Positions 53,957 to 62,368 of a stretch of DNA of 64,000 nt are shown here, in pieces. The notes beneath the pieces were generated by a model. It did not search any database and was not told where the DNA came from. It saw nothing but the letters and a program-made list of their open reading frames with translations. The stretch is from NCBI GenBank assembly GCA_011523845.1, contig WTFV01000093.1:1-64000 (forward strand), read 5' to 3'. The DNA is from Acidobacteriota bacterium (GTDB lineage: Bacteria; Acidobacteriota; Vicinamibacteria; Vicinamibacterales; UBA8438). Both the position numbers and the translations under genes were made by a program. Numbering within the stretch: position 1 is the stretch's first letter; every line of letters begins with the position of its first letter.

Positions 53957-56184
53957 CGGCGCTGCCCGACCCTGCCTGCGGAAGCCGCGCCGAGCATCGC
54001 GCGCAGAGCCTGATCCGGCTCGGGCTGAACCCCGACCGGTGGGACATCCTCGTCGCCCTCGCCGGCAACCCCAACGTCGGCAAGAGCACCGTCTTCAACG
54101 CCCTGACCGGCCTGCGCCAGCACACCGGCAACTGGCCCGGCAAGACCATCGTGCGCGCGGAAGGGGCCTTCGCGCACCGCGGCTCACGCGTGAAGATCGT
54201 CGACCTGCCGGGCACCTACTCGCTGCAGGCGGGCAGCGCGGACGAGGAAGTGGCCCGCGAGTTCATCCTGTTCGGCCGTCCGGACGTGACCGTCGTGGTC
54301 GTCGACGCCACCCGGCTCGAGCGCAACCTGAACCTCGCGCTGCAGATCCTCGACATAACCGACCGTGTGGTCGTCTACGTGAACCTGATGGACGAGGCCC
54401 GGCGCCACGGCATCGCGGTGGACGGAGCCCGGCTCGAGCGGGAGCTCGGCGTACCGGTGGTCACGGGATCGGCCCGGGCGTCGATCGGCGTGGAAGCGCT
54501 GCTCGACGCCGCGCACGGCGTCGCCACCGGCCGGACGCGCACCCGGCCGTTCCGTCTGGCGCAGCAGGCCCCCGGGGTCGAGGAGGCCGTGGCGTCGCTC
54601 GCCGAGCTGGTCGAAGAGACCTTCCCGGCCGTGCCGAGCAGCCGCTGGGTGGCGCAACGGCTGCTGAACGCCGACGACGCGGTCGCCGAAGCCGTCCGCT
54701 CCGGCGAGCTGGGCCAGCTCGGCGACGACGAGACCGATGCGCCATCGCCTCCCGCGCCGCCGCCCGCGGTTCGGGACGAGGTGATCGAAACGGCGCAGCG
54801 TCTGCGATGGGACGTCCCGGCGGACTTCCACGACGCGTTGATGGAACGTACCTACGCGGCAGCGCACGACATCGCGTCGCGCTCTCAGGTCCGCGGCCTG
54901 CGCAGGGCCGGGTTCAACATCGACCGAACGCTGGATCGGCTCCTGACGAACCGCTGGATCGGCTTCCCGCTCATGCTGGCGATCCTGGCCGCCGTCTTCT
55001 GGATCACCATCGAAGGCGCGAACGTGCCGTCGGGTCTGCTCGCGGCGCTGCTCATCGACACGGCGCACCCGGCGCTCAAGGCGGCCGGCGACGCGGTCGG
55101 GTTGCCCTGGTGGCTGAGCGGCTTCCTCCTCGACGGCGTGTACCTCGCGACCGCCTGGGTGGTTGCCGTGATGCTGCCGCCGATGGCCATCTTCTTTCCC
55201 ATCTTCACGCTGCTGGAGGACTTCGGCTACCTGCCGCGCGTCGCCTTCAACCTCGACGCGCTGTTCCGCAGGGCCGGCGCGCACGGCAAGCAGGCGCTGA
55301 CGATGTGCATGGGGTTCGGGTGCAACGCGGCCGGCGTCGTGTCGACGCGGGTCATCGACAGTCCCCGCGAACGGCTCATCGCCATCATCACGAACAACTT
55401 CTCGCTGTGCAACGGGCGCTGGCCGACGCAGATCCTGATCGCCTCCATATTCATCGGCGCCCTCGCCCCGGCGCATCTCGCCGGACTGGTGTCCGCCGCG
55501 GCCGTGGTCGGCATAGCGGTACTCGGCATCGGCGCCATGTTCCTCGCGTCGTGGTTCCTGTCGCAGACCGTGCTGCGCGGAGAGGCGACCAGCTTCAGCC
55601 TGGAGCTGCCGCCCTACCGCCCGCCGCGCGTGCTGCAGACCCTCTACACGTCGCTCATCGACCGCACCCTCATCGTGCTGTGGCGCGCGGTCGTGTTCGC
55701 CGTGCCCGCCGGCGCCGTCATCTGGCTCTCGTCCAACGTGACGCTCGGCGGTACGAGCATCGCGGAGCACGCGGTCGGCTGGCTCGATCCGTTCGGCCTG
55801 CTCATCGGCCTCAACGGCGTGATTTTGCTCGCCTACGTGGTGGCGATCCCCGCCAACGAGATCGTCATCCCGACCGTGCTCATGCTCACGGTCCTGACCG
55901 CCGGCAACGCGGCCGCCGGGACAGGCTCCGGGGCCGGAGTGATGTTCGAGCTCGACAGCGTGGCGGCTACCGGCGACCTGCTGCGGGGCGGCGGGTGGAC
56001 GCTGCTGACCGCGGTCAACCTGATGCTCTTCAGCCTGCTCCACAACCCCTGCTCGACGACCATCTACACGATCTACAAGGAGACCCGTAGCGCGCGCTGG
56101 ACCACGGTCGCCTCGCTGCTGCCGGTGGCGATGGGCGTCTCGGTCTGCTTCGTCGTCACGCAGTTGTGGCGCCTGCTCGGATGA
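53953..56184 (+). CDS. feoB: Ferrous iron transporter B
   Basis: A 743-residue G-protein-coupled iron permease. The cytosolic GTPase domain has G1 GNPNVGKS (38-45), G2 region TGNWPGKT, G3 DLPGTYSL and G4 NLMDEA. A cytosolic helical linker of about 130 residues follows, then the membrane domain with two Gate-like halves including MGFGCNAAGV and PCSTTIYTIYKE, each with a conserved Cys. Length is normal for bacterial FeoB. It overlaps the DtxR-FeoA gene by four bases. FeoC is absent. Confidence 0.96.
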   Translation: MTALPDPACGSRAEHRAQSLIRLGLNPDRWDILVALAGNPNVGKSTVFNALTGLRQHTGNWPGKTIVRAEGAFAHRGSRVKIVDLPGTYSLQAGSADEEVAREFILFGRPDVTVVVVDATRLERNLNLALQILDITDRVVVYVNLMDEARRHGIAVDGARLERELGVPVVTGSARASIGVEALLDAAHGVATGRTRTRPFRLAQQAPGVEEAVASLAELVEETFPAVPSSRWVAQRLLNADDAVAEAVRSGELGQLGDDETDAPSPPAPPPAVRDEVIETAQRLRWDVPADFHDALMERTYAAAHDIASRSQVRGLRRAGFNIDRTLDRLLTNRWIGFPLMLAILAAVFWITIEGANVPSGLLAALLIDTAHPALKAAGDAVGLPWWLSGFLLDGVYLATAWVVAVMLPPMAIFFPIFTLLEDFGYLPRVAFNLDALFRRAGAHGKQALTMCMGFGCNAAGVVSTRVIDSPRERLIAIITNNFSLCNGRWPTQILIASIFIGALAPAHLAGLVSAAAVVGIAVLGIGAMFLASWFLSQTVLRGEATSFSLELPPYRPPRVLQTLYTSLIDRTLIVLWRAVVFAVPAGAVIWLSSNVTLGGTSIAEHAVGWLDPFGLLIGLNGVILLAYVVAIPANEIVIPTVLMLTVLTAGNAAAGTGSGAGVMFELDSVAATGDLLRGGGWTLLTAVNLMLFSLLHNPCSTTIYTIYKETRSARWTTVASLLPVAMGVSVCFVVTQLWRLLG

Positions 56185-56236
56185 GCAGTGGCCCATCGGG
56201 TTGACCTCGTCGGGGCTTTCGGAACACGATGCCTTC

Positions 56237-56359
56237 ATGTCCATCCGCTTGACGTGCGCAATGGTCGTCCTTGCCGGGTCGGCGCTATGGGCGTCCGACA
56301 TCACGCAGATGGGGCGCGCCACGGACGAACCGGCGAGACTTCCTGTCGTTCTTCAATGA
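56237..56359 (+). CDS. Possible 40-residue secreted peptide
   Basis: MSIRLTCAMVVLAGSALWAS looks like a signal peptide, followed by DITQMGRATDEPARLPVVLQ and TGA. No ribosome binding site is convincing and no family is known. It lies between feoB and the cytochrome P460 gene; it could be the surviving N-terminus of a lost exported protein. Confidence 0.3.
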   Translation: MSIRLTCAMVVLAGSALWASDITQMGRATDEPARLPVVLQ

Positions 56360-56390
56360 GCCGTGCTCTCCCCTTGGAACGGAGTGACCC

Positions 56391-56996
56391 ATGCAACGAC
56401 AGCGTTTTCGTACCTCGCGCTTCACGTTTCTGCTGCTCGGCGCGGTAGCAGCGCTCGCGCTCGCCGGCGCCACACACCTCGCGGCCCAGCCCGGCGGCGG
56501 CGACACGCCGCCGGTCATGCCGCGCTACGGCGCGGACGGTTCGCTCCACCTCCCCGACGACTATCTCCGCTGGACCTTCGTCGGCGCCTCGCTGGGGCTC
56601 AGCTACAACGACGAGCCGCCGCAGCGGGAGTCGTTCAACCACACGCTGATGGAGCCGACCGCCTACGACCACTTCGTCCGTACCGGCGAGTTCCGCGAAG
56701 GCACCATGCTGGTTCTGCTCGTACGGAGTACCGAGGCAGACGCGATGCCCGCGCGCCACGGCCGGTTCGCGTCGGACGTCCTGGCTGTGGAGCTGGCTGT
56801 CAAGGACAAGGAGCGGGTCGAAGCCGGCTGGGCCTACTACGACTTCCGGGGCGGCGCCAGTCTACTGGCCACCGCGCAGCCCCAGCCGCCGGGGAACCGC
56901 TGCTACGCGTGCCACATCGATCACGCCGCGCGCGACAACGTCTTTCTGCAGTTCTACCCGCTGCTGGCCGACGCGGCAGGGGTCACGGTCGACTGA
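56391..56996 (+). CDS. Cytochrome P460-family protein
   Basis: A 201-residue exported protein with a signal peptide (FLLLGAVAALALAGATHLAA). The P460 fold is suggested by LPDDYLRWTFVGASLGLSYN, FNHTLMEPTAYDHFVRTGEF, EGTMLVLLVR, and the C-terminal CYACH haem site (C171, C174, H175). Cytochromes P460 oxidise hydroxylamine or nitric oxide through a lysine-crosslinked haem; several family members lack the crosslink and are of unknown role. The start at 56391 (MQRQRFRT) follows GGAGTGACC. Confidence 0.87.
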   Translation: MQRQRFRTSRFTFLLLGAVAALALAGATHLAAQPGGGDTPPVMPRYGADGSLHLPDDYLRWTFVGASLGLSYNDEPPQRESFNHTLMEPTAYDHFVRTGEFREGTMLVLLVRSTEADAMPARHGRFASDVLAVELAVKDKERVEAGWAYYDFRGGASLLATAQPQPPGNRCYACHIDHAARDNVFLQFYPLLADAAGVTVD

Positions 56997-57051
56997 CCCT
57001 GCCGGTCGGTGACCGCACCCACTTCGGCGTACGATCGCGGCGGCCGCACGT

Positions 57052-58401
57052 TCATTGAGCCGCGCCCGCACCGGCGCGCACGAGTTGTTCCGGCTCCGCG
57101 AACAGCGTCAGCGCGACACCGTCCCAGCGGCCGTCTCCCGAGGGGCTCTCGGCCGCCCCCGCGCCCAGCGCCATCGTGCCGGTCGCGCCCGCGCGGCGAA
57201 ACGCCTGCGTGAGATGGCTCCGAACCAGGTCGGCGCGCGCCTGCGAATCGAGCAGGCGTCGTCCAATCTCGCCCGCCGTGGCGTAGCCCTCCACGACGAT
57301 GGGGCTGGTTCGCGGGTACTGCAGCAACTCTCCCATCGCTTCCTCGATCCTCCGGGCGGCCCCGTCCCGCAACGTCCACCCCCCGCCCGGATCGGCCTCG
57401 AACAGGCGGTCGGCCGCGAGCCAGATACGGAGCGGCGTGTAGCGGTCGTCGCGCAGGAGCGTGCGGTACTCGTCCACGGTCAGCTCGTCCAGGTTGTAGA
57501 ACCCGCGCTCGGCGAAATAGCCGCGAAAGAGCCAGTTCCGCTTCAGCGCCTCGGTGTTGTCGGCGACGTCGGCCATGGCCTCGCGGGCGCGGCCCATGAC
57601 CTCTCCGGCCTCGACCAGCAGGCGCTGCGTGGCGCTGTCGGGACCGGTGAAGCGGGCAATCGCTTCCTCGACGCGCTCGGCGCTCGTCCGCACCGCCCGC
57701 ATCGTCCCTTCGGATTCGTTCAGCACGCGCTGGACGGCGTCCTGCGAGCCCGCCACCGTGTCCATCACGCCGCGCACCTCGGCGACCATGCCCCGCGTCT
57801 CGTCGATCAGGGCGGCGCTGGCCCCGGTCACCCGCTGGGCGTCGTTCCCGAGGTCGTCGATGAGACGGGTGGTCGTCTCGATCGTCGCCTCGAAGCCGCC
57901 GAAGGTGTCGGTCAACTCGGCACGCATGGCTACCATCTCGGCGGCGGCGATGCGAAACGTCTCCCGGCCCTCCGCGATCAGGTCGGCGATCTCCACCGCG
58001 TCGACGCCTCTCAGCGCGCCGCCGTCGGGGACGAGCGGCGCCGCCGCGCTGCCGGCGCGGAGCTGGATGAACGCCGAGCCCAGCAGCCCGTCCGACAGGA
58101 TCGCGGCCTCGGAGTCGGTGCGCACCAGCGAATGCAGATCCTCCCGGACGCGCATCCGCACGACGAACCGGCCGCCCGGCGCGTCGGGAATCTCGATGCC
58201 GATGACTTCGCCCGCGGGCAGCCCCGACAGTCGCACGCCGGTGCTGATCTCGACGCCGGCCACGTTGCCGAAATCGGCCTCTATCTCGAACTGCTCGCTG
58301 AAGAGCAGCCGGCGGTCGCCGATCAGGAACAGGCCGACCGCGAACAGCAGCAGCCCGCCGATGACGAACGCGCCGACCAGCGCCAAGCGTGGGGACCCCA
58401 T
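57052..58401 (-). CDS. MCE-domain (MlaD-like) protein with OmpA-like C-terminus
   Basis: A 449-residue protein. One N-terminal transmembrane helix (ALVGAFVIGGLLLFAVGLFL) is followed by the MCE domain (FGNVAGVEISTGVRLSGLPA, VRMRVREDLHSLV, AILSDGLLGSAFIQL) and a long coiled-coil region of about 150 residues (for example ATIETTTRLIDDLGNDAQRV). The last 100 residues resemble an OmpA/MotB-like peptidoglycan-binding domain (PIVVEGYATAGEIGRRLLDS). In Mla systems the MCE hexamer binds lipid between the permease and the periplasm; here the OmpA-like end may reach the cell wall. It is the last gene of an operon with mlaE and mlaF, after a 262-bp gap. Confidence 0.9.
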   Translation of the reverse strand: MGSPRLALVGAFVIGGLLLFAVGLFLIGDRRLLFSEQFEIEADFGNVAGVEISTGVRLSGLPAGEVIGIEIPDAPGGRFVVRMRVREDLHSLVRTDSEAAILSDGLLGSAFIQLRAGSAAAPLVPDGGALRGVDAVEIADLIAEGRETFRIAAAEMVAMRAELTDTFGGFEATIETTTRLIDDLGNDAQRVTGASAALIDETRGMVAEVRGVMDTVAGSQDAVQRVLNESEGTMRAVRTSAERVEEAIARFTGPDSATQRLLVEAGEVMGRAREAMADVADNTEALKRNWLFRGYFAERGFYNLDELTVDEYRTLLRDDRYTPLRIWLAADRLFEADPGGGWTLRDGAARRIEEAMGELLQYPRTSPIVVEGYATAGEIGRRLLDSQARADLVRSHLTQAFRRAGATGTMALGAGAAESPSGDGRWDGVALTLFAEPEQLVRAGAGAAQ

Positions 58402-58583
58402 ATCAACCTCCCTCTAGCACACGTGCCGCGGGCGGCCGCCCGCGACCCCTCCGACCCGACGGCCCGACGGCGCCGGGGCCGTACTTCTCTGCGCGGCTGC
58501 CGCCGGCGCCCGCCCGCGGTTGCCATCATGGCGAGCGCGGTTCGGCCCGCGCCAGCCCGCGGCCCGAACCCGGCCCCGCACGC

Positions 58584-58683
58584 GCCGCGCCGTCACCCGC
58601 CCGCCTCCGACCCGACGGCGCACGCGCCTCTGCGACGCCGAACCACCCGCACGTGCCGCGCCGTCACCCGCCCGCCTCCGACC
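58584..58683. repeat. 29-bp perfect direct repeat covering the mlaF end, 71-bp period
   Basis: Copies at 58584-58612 and 58655-58683 are identical. The right copy includes the last codons and stop of mlaF; the left copy is a duplicate in the 262-bp gap before the MCE gene. The rest of the gap is low-complexity GC-rich sequence with no gene. Confidence 0.85.
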
Positions 58684-59509
58684 GCATGAACTTGCGCACC
58701 AGCTCGTGCTCGCACCGCTCCAGATCCTCGGCCGTGCCGCGGGCCAGCACCCGCCCCTCGTGCAGGAACAGCATCGTATCCGCGATGCGCCGTGCGCTCG
58801 GGATGTTGTGGGTGACGACGACCAGCGTGGTGCCGCGCTCGCGCTTCAACTGGACCAGCAGGTCGTCGATCTCCTCCGAGGTCACCGGATCGAGTCCCGC
58901 GCTGGGCTCGTCGACCAGGAGGATCGCCGGATCGAGCGCCATCGCCCGCGCCAGGCCGGCCCGCTTGCGCATGCCGCCGGAGAGCGCGCCCGGCATCGAC
59001 TCCGCCGCGCGGGCCAGACCCACCGCGGCCAGCTTCTCCAGCGCGCGCGCCCGGATCTCGGCGTCGGTCAGCGTCGAGTGCCGCCGCAACGGGAACGCCA
59101 CGTTCTCGGCCACCGTGATCGAATCGAACAGCGCCGCGTTCTGGAACAGGAAGCCGATCCGCTGCCGCACCTTCGCGAGCGCGGACGGCGACAGCGCGGT
59201 GATCTCGGTGTCGTCCACGAACACGCGGCCCGAGTCCGGCTGCAGCAGACCGACGATGTGCCGCAGCGTGACGCTCTTCCCCGTCCCGCTCCGACCGAGC
59301 ACCACGGTGGCGCGCCCGCGGGGAATGCCGATCGACACGTCGTCGAGCACGCGGAACGTGCCGAACGCCTTCGACACATGCTCGAGCCGGATGGCGGCGG
59401 CCGGCTCGTTCGCGTCGCGGCTTCCGGACACGTTCACTCCGCCGGCGCCGGACACGTTCACTCCGCCGGCGCCGGACACGTTCACTCCGTCGGTACCGGA
59501 CACGTTCAC
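58664..59509 (-). CDS. mlaF: MlaF-like ABC transporter ATPase
   Basis: A 281-residue ATPase powering the MlaE permease. Walker A is GRSGTGKS, the Q-loop FLFQNAALF, the signature LSGGMRKRAGLARAMA and Walker B ILLVDEPSAGLD, with the H-loop in VVVTHNIPSA. GTG at 59509 overlaps the mlaE stop (GTGA), giving coupling. Downstream of it a 24-bp unit is repeated, so the first 30 residues read VNVSGTD, then GVNVSGAG twice, then GVNVSGSR. Each repeat provides another in-frame GTG start, the last at 59437 giving a 257-residue protein of conventional length. Confidence 0.92.
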   Translation of the reverse strand: MNVSGTDGVNVSGAGGVNVSGAGGVNVSGSRDANEPAAAIRLEHVSKAFGTFRVLDDVSIGIPRGRATVVLGRSGTGKSVTLRHIVGLLQPDSGRVFVDDTEITALSPSALAKVRQRIGFLFQNAALFDSITVAENVAFPLRRHSTLTDAEIRARALEKLAAVGLARAAESMPGALSGGMRKRAGLARAMALDPAILLVDEPSAGLDPVTSEEIDDLLVQLKRERGTTLVVVTHNIPSARRIADTMLFLHEGRVLARGTAEDLERCEHELVRKFMRSEAGG

Positions 59510-59513
59510 TCCG
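59424..59513. repeat. 24-bp tandem repeat, four copies, at the mlaE/mlaF junction
   Basis: The element CCGGACACGTTCACTCCG occurs at 59424, 59448, 59472 and 59496. On the minus strand each copy reads CGGAGTGAACGTGTCCGG, offering an in-frame GTG start for mlaF. Copy number changes would add or remove eight residues without a frameshift. Confidence 0.92.
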
Positions 59514-60291
59514 CCATCTCCGGAAAGACGAAGAAGATCAGGCGCACGAGCACCACGTTGGCCGCAATCATCAGGATCGACGCGGTGACCACGCTGCGGG
59601 TCGCCGCGTAGCCCACCCCCTGCGTGCCGCCCGAGGTGTGGACGCCGAGATACGACGCGGTGACCGCGATGATGAACCCGAAGACCATGGTCTTCAGCGT
59701 GCCCGGCACGTAGTCGCTGAACTGGAGGAGCGAGAAGGCGGCCCGGAAATAGGCCTCGAAGCCCATGCCGGAGACGGCCGACTCCGCCGTCCACCCGCCG
59801 AGCATGCCCATGAAGTTCATGACCGCGGTGAGGATGGGCATCGCGATCATGCACGCGACGACGCGCGTGACGACCAGGAACTTGAACGAATCGACCGCCA
59901 CGGCCTCCAGCGCGTCGATCTGCTCGGTCACCTTCATCGCGCCGAGCTCCGCCCCGACGCCCGCCCCGACCCGTCCCGAGAGGAGCAACCCGCACACGAG
60001 CGGTCCGGTCTCGCGCACCAGCGCCAGGGCGAGCCCCGCCGGGACCAGCGCCTCCGCACCGAACCGTTCGAGAGACGCCCGCGTGTGCATCGACATCACG
60101 ATGCCGACCGCGTAGCCGGCGGCGGCGATCAGCGGCAGCGAGCGCCAGCCCAGCTCGTATATCTGACGTGCGGTCTCCTGGAGCTCGAACGGCGGCCGGA
60201 ACATGTCGCGCAGCGCTCGTCCGGCGAAGATCACCGCTCGCCCGCCGCTCGCCAGACGCGTCACGACCGCCGTGCGCACGAAGCCGGACAT
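59506..60291 (-). CDS. mlaE: MlaE-like lipid transport permease
   Basis: A 261-residue inner-membrane permease of the MlaE family that, with MlaF and an MCE protein, moves phospholipids between membranes. Typical segments are ELGWRSLPLIAAAGYAVGIV, VRETGPLVCGLLLSGRVGAG and ELGAMKVTEQIDALEAVAVD, followed by four hydrophobic helices. ATG at 60291 has GGAGG five bases upstream; the GTG just before it is too close. It follows the BON-domain protein gene by 36 bases. Confidence 0.94.
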   Translation of the reverse strand: MSGFVRTAVVTRLASGGRAVIFAGRALRDMFRPPFELQETARQIYELGWRSLPLIAAAGYAVGIVMSMHTRASLERFGAEALVPAGLALALVRETGPLVCGLLLSGRVGAGVGAELGAMKVTEQIDALEAVAVDSFKFLVVTRVVACMIAMPILTAVMNFMGMLGGWTAESAVSGMGFEAYFRAAFSLLQFSDYVPGTLKTMVFGFIIAVTASYLGVHTSGGTQGVGYAATRSVVTASILMIAANVVLVRLIFFVFPEMAE

Positions 60292-60327
60292 CACATCCTC
60301 CGTCGCTCTCGGTGGCGGCGCAGACTC

Positions 60328-61284
60328 CTAGAAGATCCAGTACGCGACGCCCACGCTCACGGTTGCCGAACGCATGCTCATGCGCTCGGTGGCGATGGAC
60401 GCGTCGCTCGCGAACGTCACCTCGGGACTCGTGAACAGGTACCCGCCGAACACGTTGATCCCCACCCGGTTCGTGACGTCGATCCAGATCGCGGCGCCGG
60501 GACGCCATACGAGGCTGTTGCTCACCGCAATGGCCCGCCCGGCTCCCACCCGCTCCACGTCGACGTGCAGCTTGTTGAACGAATAGCCCGCCACGATCGA
60601 GGCGCCGGCCCAGAACCGTCCCCGAACGGCGCCGAGCTCCATGCCGCCCATCACCGGCCGCAACTGCATCGCGGCGAGCCCCGGCCGCCCCGCGGGGCCG
60701 GTCCTTATCTCCGCGTTGGTCCAGTTGAACGCCACCGTCGGTCCCAGCCCGTTCCGCGGGCGCAGGCGGAGCATCGGCCCCACCGCCAGCGCCCGCGCCA
60801 GTCCCGCCTCGGCAGGGCGATTGACCCGCACCGACGCTCCCAGGCCGACGAGACGCAGCGGCCCCTCCGCGGGGCGCGGGGCCAGCGCCGGCAGGCGAGA
60901 TCGGGGCGGCACCGTCGGATCCGCGGGCCGGGCCGGCGGACGCAGGGCATCCGCCGGCGAGTCCGGCTCGCCGACGGTCAGGGCCGATTCGGCCCCGGTC
61001 ACGCCCGGCACGCCGCTCGCGAGCGACAGGGCCAGATCCACCTCGTCGGCCGAGTGCACCGTGCCGTGGAGAGTCGCCACGCCGTCCTGCACCCGGACGT
61101 CTATGGGGCGCAGCCCCAGCTCGGCATGATTGACGATGGCCGTCTTGACCCGCACCGCCGTCTGCGCGTCGGCGACCGCCGGCGAAGCGATGGGGACCGC
61201 GCGCGCGCCGCAGCCGGCCGCGATGCCGGCGAGCATCACGGCGCCGAGCAGGCGCTCGAAGCAGGCGGGACGACGTGTTCGCAT
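60328..61284 (-). CDS. BON-domain lipoprotein with beta-rich C-terminus
   Basis: A 318-residue outer-membrane lipoprotein candidate: signal with lipobox LAGIAAGC, then a BON domain of about residues 40-105 (VKTAIVNHAELGLRPIDVRV, DGVATLHGTVHSADEVDLAL), a Pro-rich linker, and a C-terminal 170 residues of alternating hydrophobic strands ending in VSVGVAYWIF, a terminal aromatic typical of outer-membrane barrels. BON domains bind phospholipid. As first gene of the operon with mlaE, mlaF and the MCE protein it may be the outer-membrane end of the lipid path, in place of MlaA. Confidence 0.8.
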   Translation of the reverse strand: MRTRRPACFERLLGAVMLAGIAAGCGARAVPIASPAVADAQTAVRVKTAIVNHAELGLRPIDVRVQDGVATLHGTVHSADEVDLALSLASGVPGVTGAESALTVGEPDSPADALRPPARPADPTVPPRSRLPALAPRPAEGPLRLVGLGASVRVNRPAEAGLARALAVGPMLRLRPRNGLGPTVAFNWTNAEIRTGPAGRPGLAAMQLRPVMGGMELGAVRGRFWAGASIVAGYSFNKLHVDVERVGAGRAIAVSNSLVWRPGAAIWIDVTNRVGINVFGGYLFTSPEVTFASDASIATERMSMRSATVSVGVAYWIF

Positions 61285-61477
61285 GACACGGAAACCGGGA
61301 TCGGCGCGACGGGGCGCTCACCCTCCTGTATCGGACTATCGCATGCTGAACTTTGATACGTCGAACGACCGATAATGATCGAGGGCGGCGGGGCAGGAAA
61401 CCTGTTACGGTAGTCCCCGGAGCGGTTCCGCCCGCGACCGCGAGCAGTGCGCGAGCGGACCGCCTCGCCCGAGACCG

Positions 61478-62269
61478 ATGAGCGCCGGACGCACGCAGAA
61501 GCCGCCCGCACCCCGCCCCGCCCGCCGGCGACGCAGCCGGCGTACGACCGGACGTCCGCGCCGGACCTGGGTGGCGCGCCTGCTGCGCGCCTGCCTGCTG
61601 CTGCTCGCCGCCGGCGTGGCCGCCTCCCTGTCCCTGGTGCTCGTGCTGCGCTGGGTGCCGCCGCCGACCTCCGCCTTCATGCTCCGGGACACGCTCGCCG
61701 TGACGGACACCGGCGGATCCGCGCGGGCGCCCTATCGCTGGACGAGCTGGGACGGGATTGCCCCGTACGCCGCCCTGGCCGTCATCGCGTCCGAGGACCA
61801 GAAGTTCCCCGACCACAACGGCTTCGACGTCGAAGCGATCCGCATGGCGCTGGGCGTTGCCCTGCAGGGCGGGCGGCTCCGCGGCGCGAGCACGATCTCG
61901 CAGCAGACCGCCAAGAACCTGTTCCTGTGGCCGGGACGCAGCCTGTTTCGCAAGGGACTCGAGGCGTATCTCACCGTGCTCATCGAGCTCTGCTGGAGCA
62001 AGCGTCGGATCGTCGAGGTGTACCTCAACGTGGCCGAGTTCGGAACGGGGGTGTTCGGCATCACCGCGGCCAGCGAACGGTTCTTCGACAAGCGGCCGGC
62101 CGAGCTCGACGCGGACGAGGCGGCGCTGCTGGCGGCGGTCCTGCCCATGCCGTCCCGCTGGCGCGTCGACGATCCGTCGGCGCGGGTACGCGAGCGTCAG
62201 GCCTGGATCCTCGGCCAGATGACCCGGCTGGGCGGTGTCGGGCTGATAGAGGAACGCATCGCCGACTGA
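61478..62269 (+). CDS. mtgA: Monofunctional biosynthetic peptidoglycan transglycosylase
   Basis: A 263-residue GT51 enzyme that polymerises lipid II into glycan strands. A basic N-terminus and one transmembrane helix (about residues 33-58) precede the catalytic domain: [15 protein letters not shown] with the first catalytic Glu, [16 protein letters not shown], and [13 protein letters not shown] with the second Glu. No transpeptidase domain follows, so it is the monofunctional type. Divergent from the BON-Mla operon with about 190 bp between them. Confidence 0.95.
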   Translation: MSAGRTQKPPAPRPARRRRSRRTTGRPRRTWVARLLRACLLLLAAGVAASLSLVLVLRWVPPPTSAFMLRDTLAVTDTGGSARAPYRWTSWDGIAPYAALAVIASEDQKFPDHNGFDVEAIRMALGVALQGGRLRGASTISQQTAKNLFLWPGRSLFRKGLEAYLTVLIELCWSKRRIVEVYLNVAEFGTGVFGITAASERFFDKRPAELDADEAALLAAVLPMPSRWRVDDPSARVRERQAWILGQMTRLGGVGLIEERIAD

Positions 62270-62368
62270 CGGCGGTCCGGCGGAGGACGACGTAACGGAT
62301 GTCCGGCTACTGGGAACTCACCCGCAGGTTCGTCCATTGCGCGGGTCCGGCCCTGCCGGGTGAAAGAC

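Noticed and set aside
59424..59513. Four regularly spaced repeats as a CRISPR array
   Set aside because: The units are contiguous at 24 bp with near-identical filler and no unique spacers, they lie in the mlaF reading frame, and no cas gene is present.
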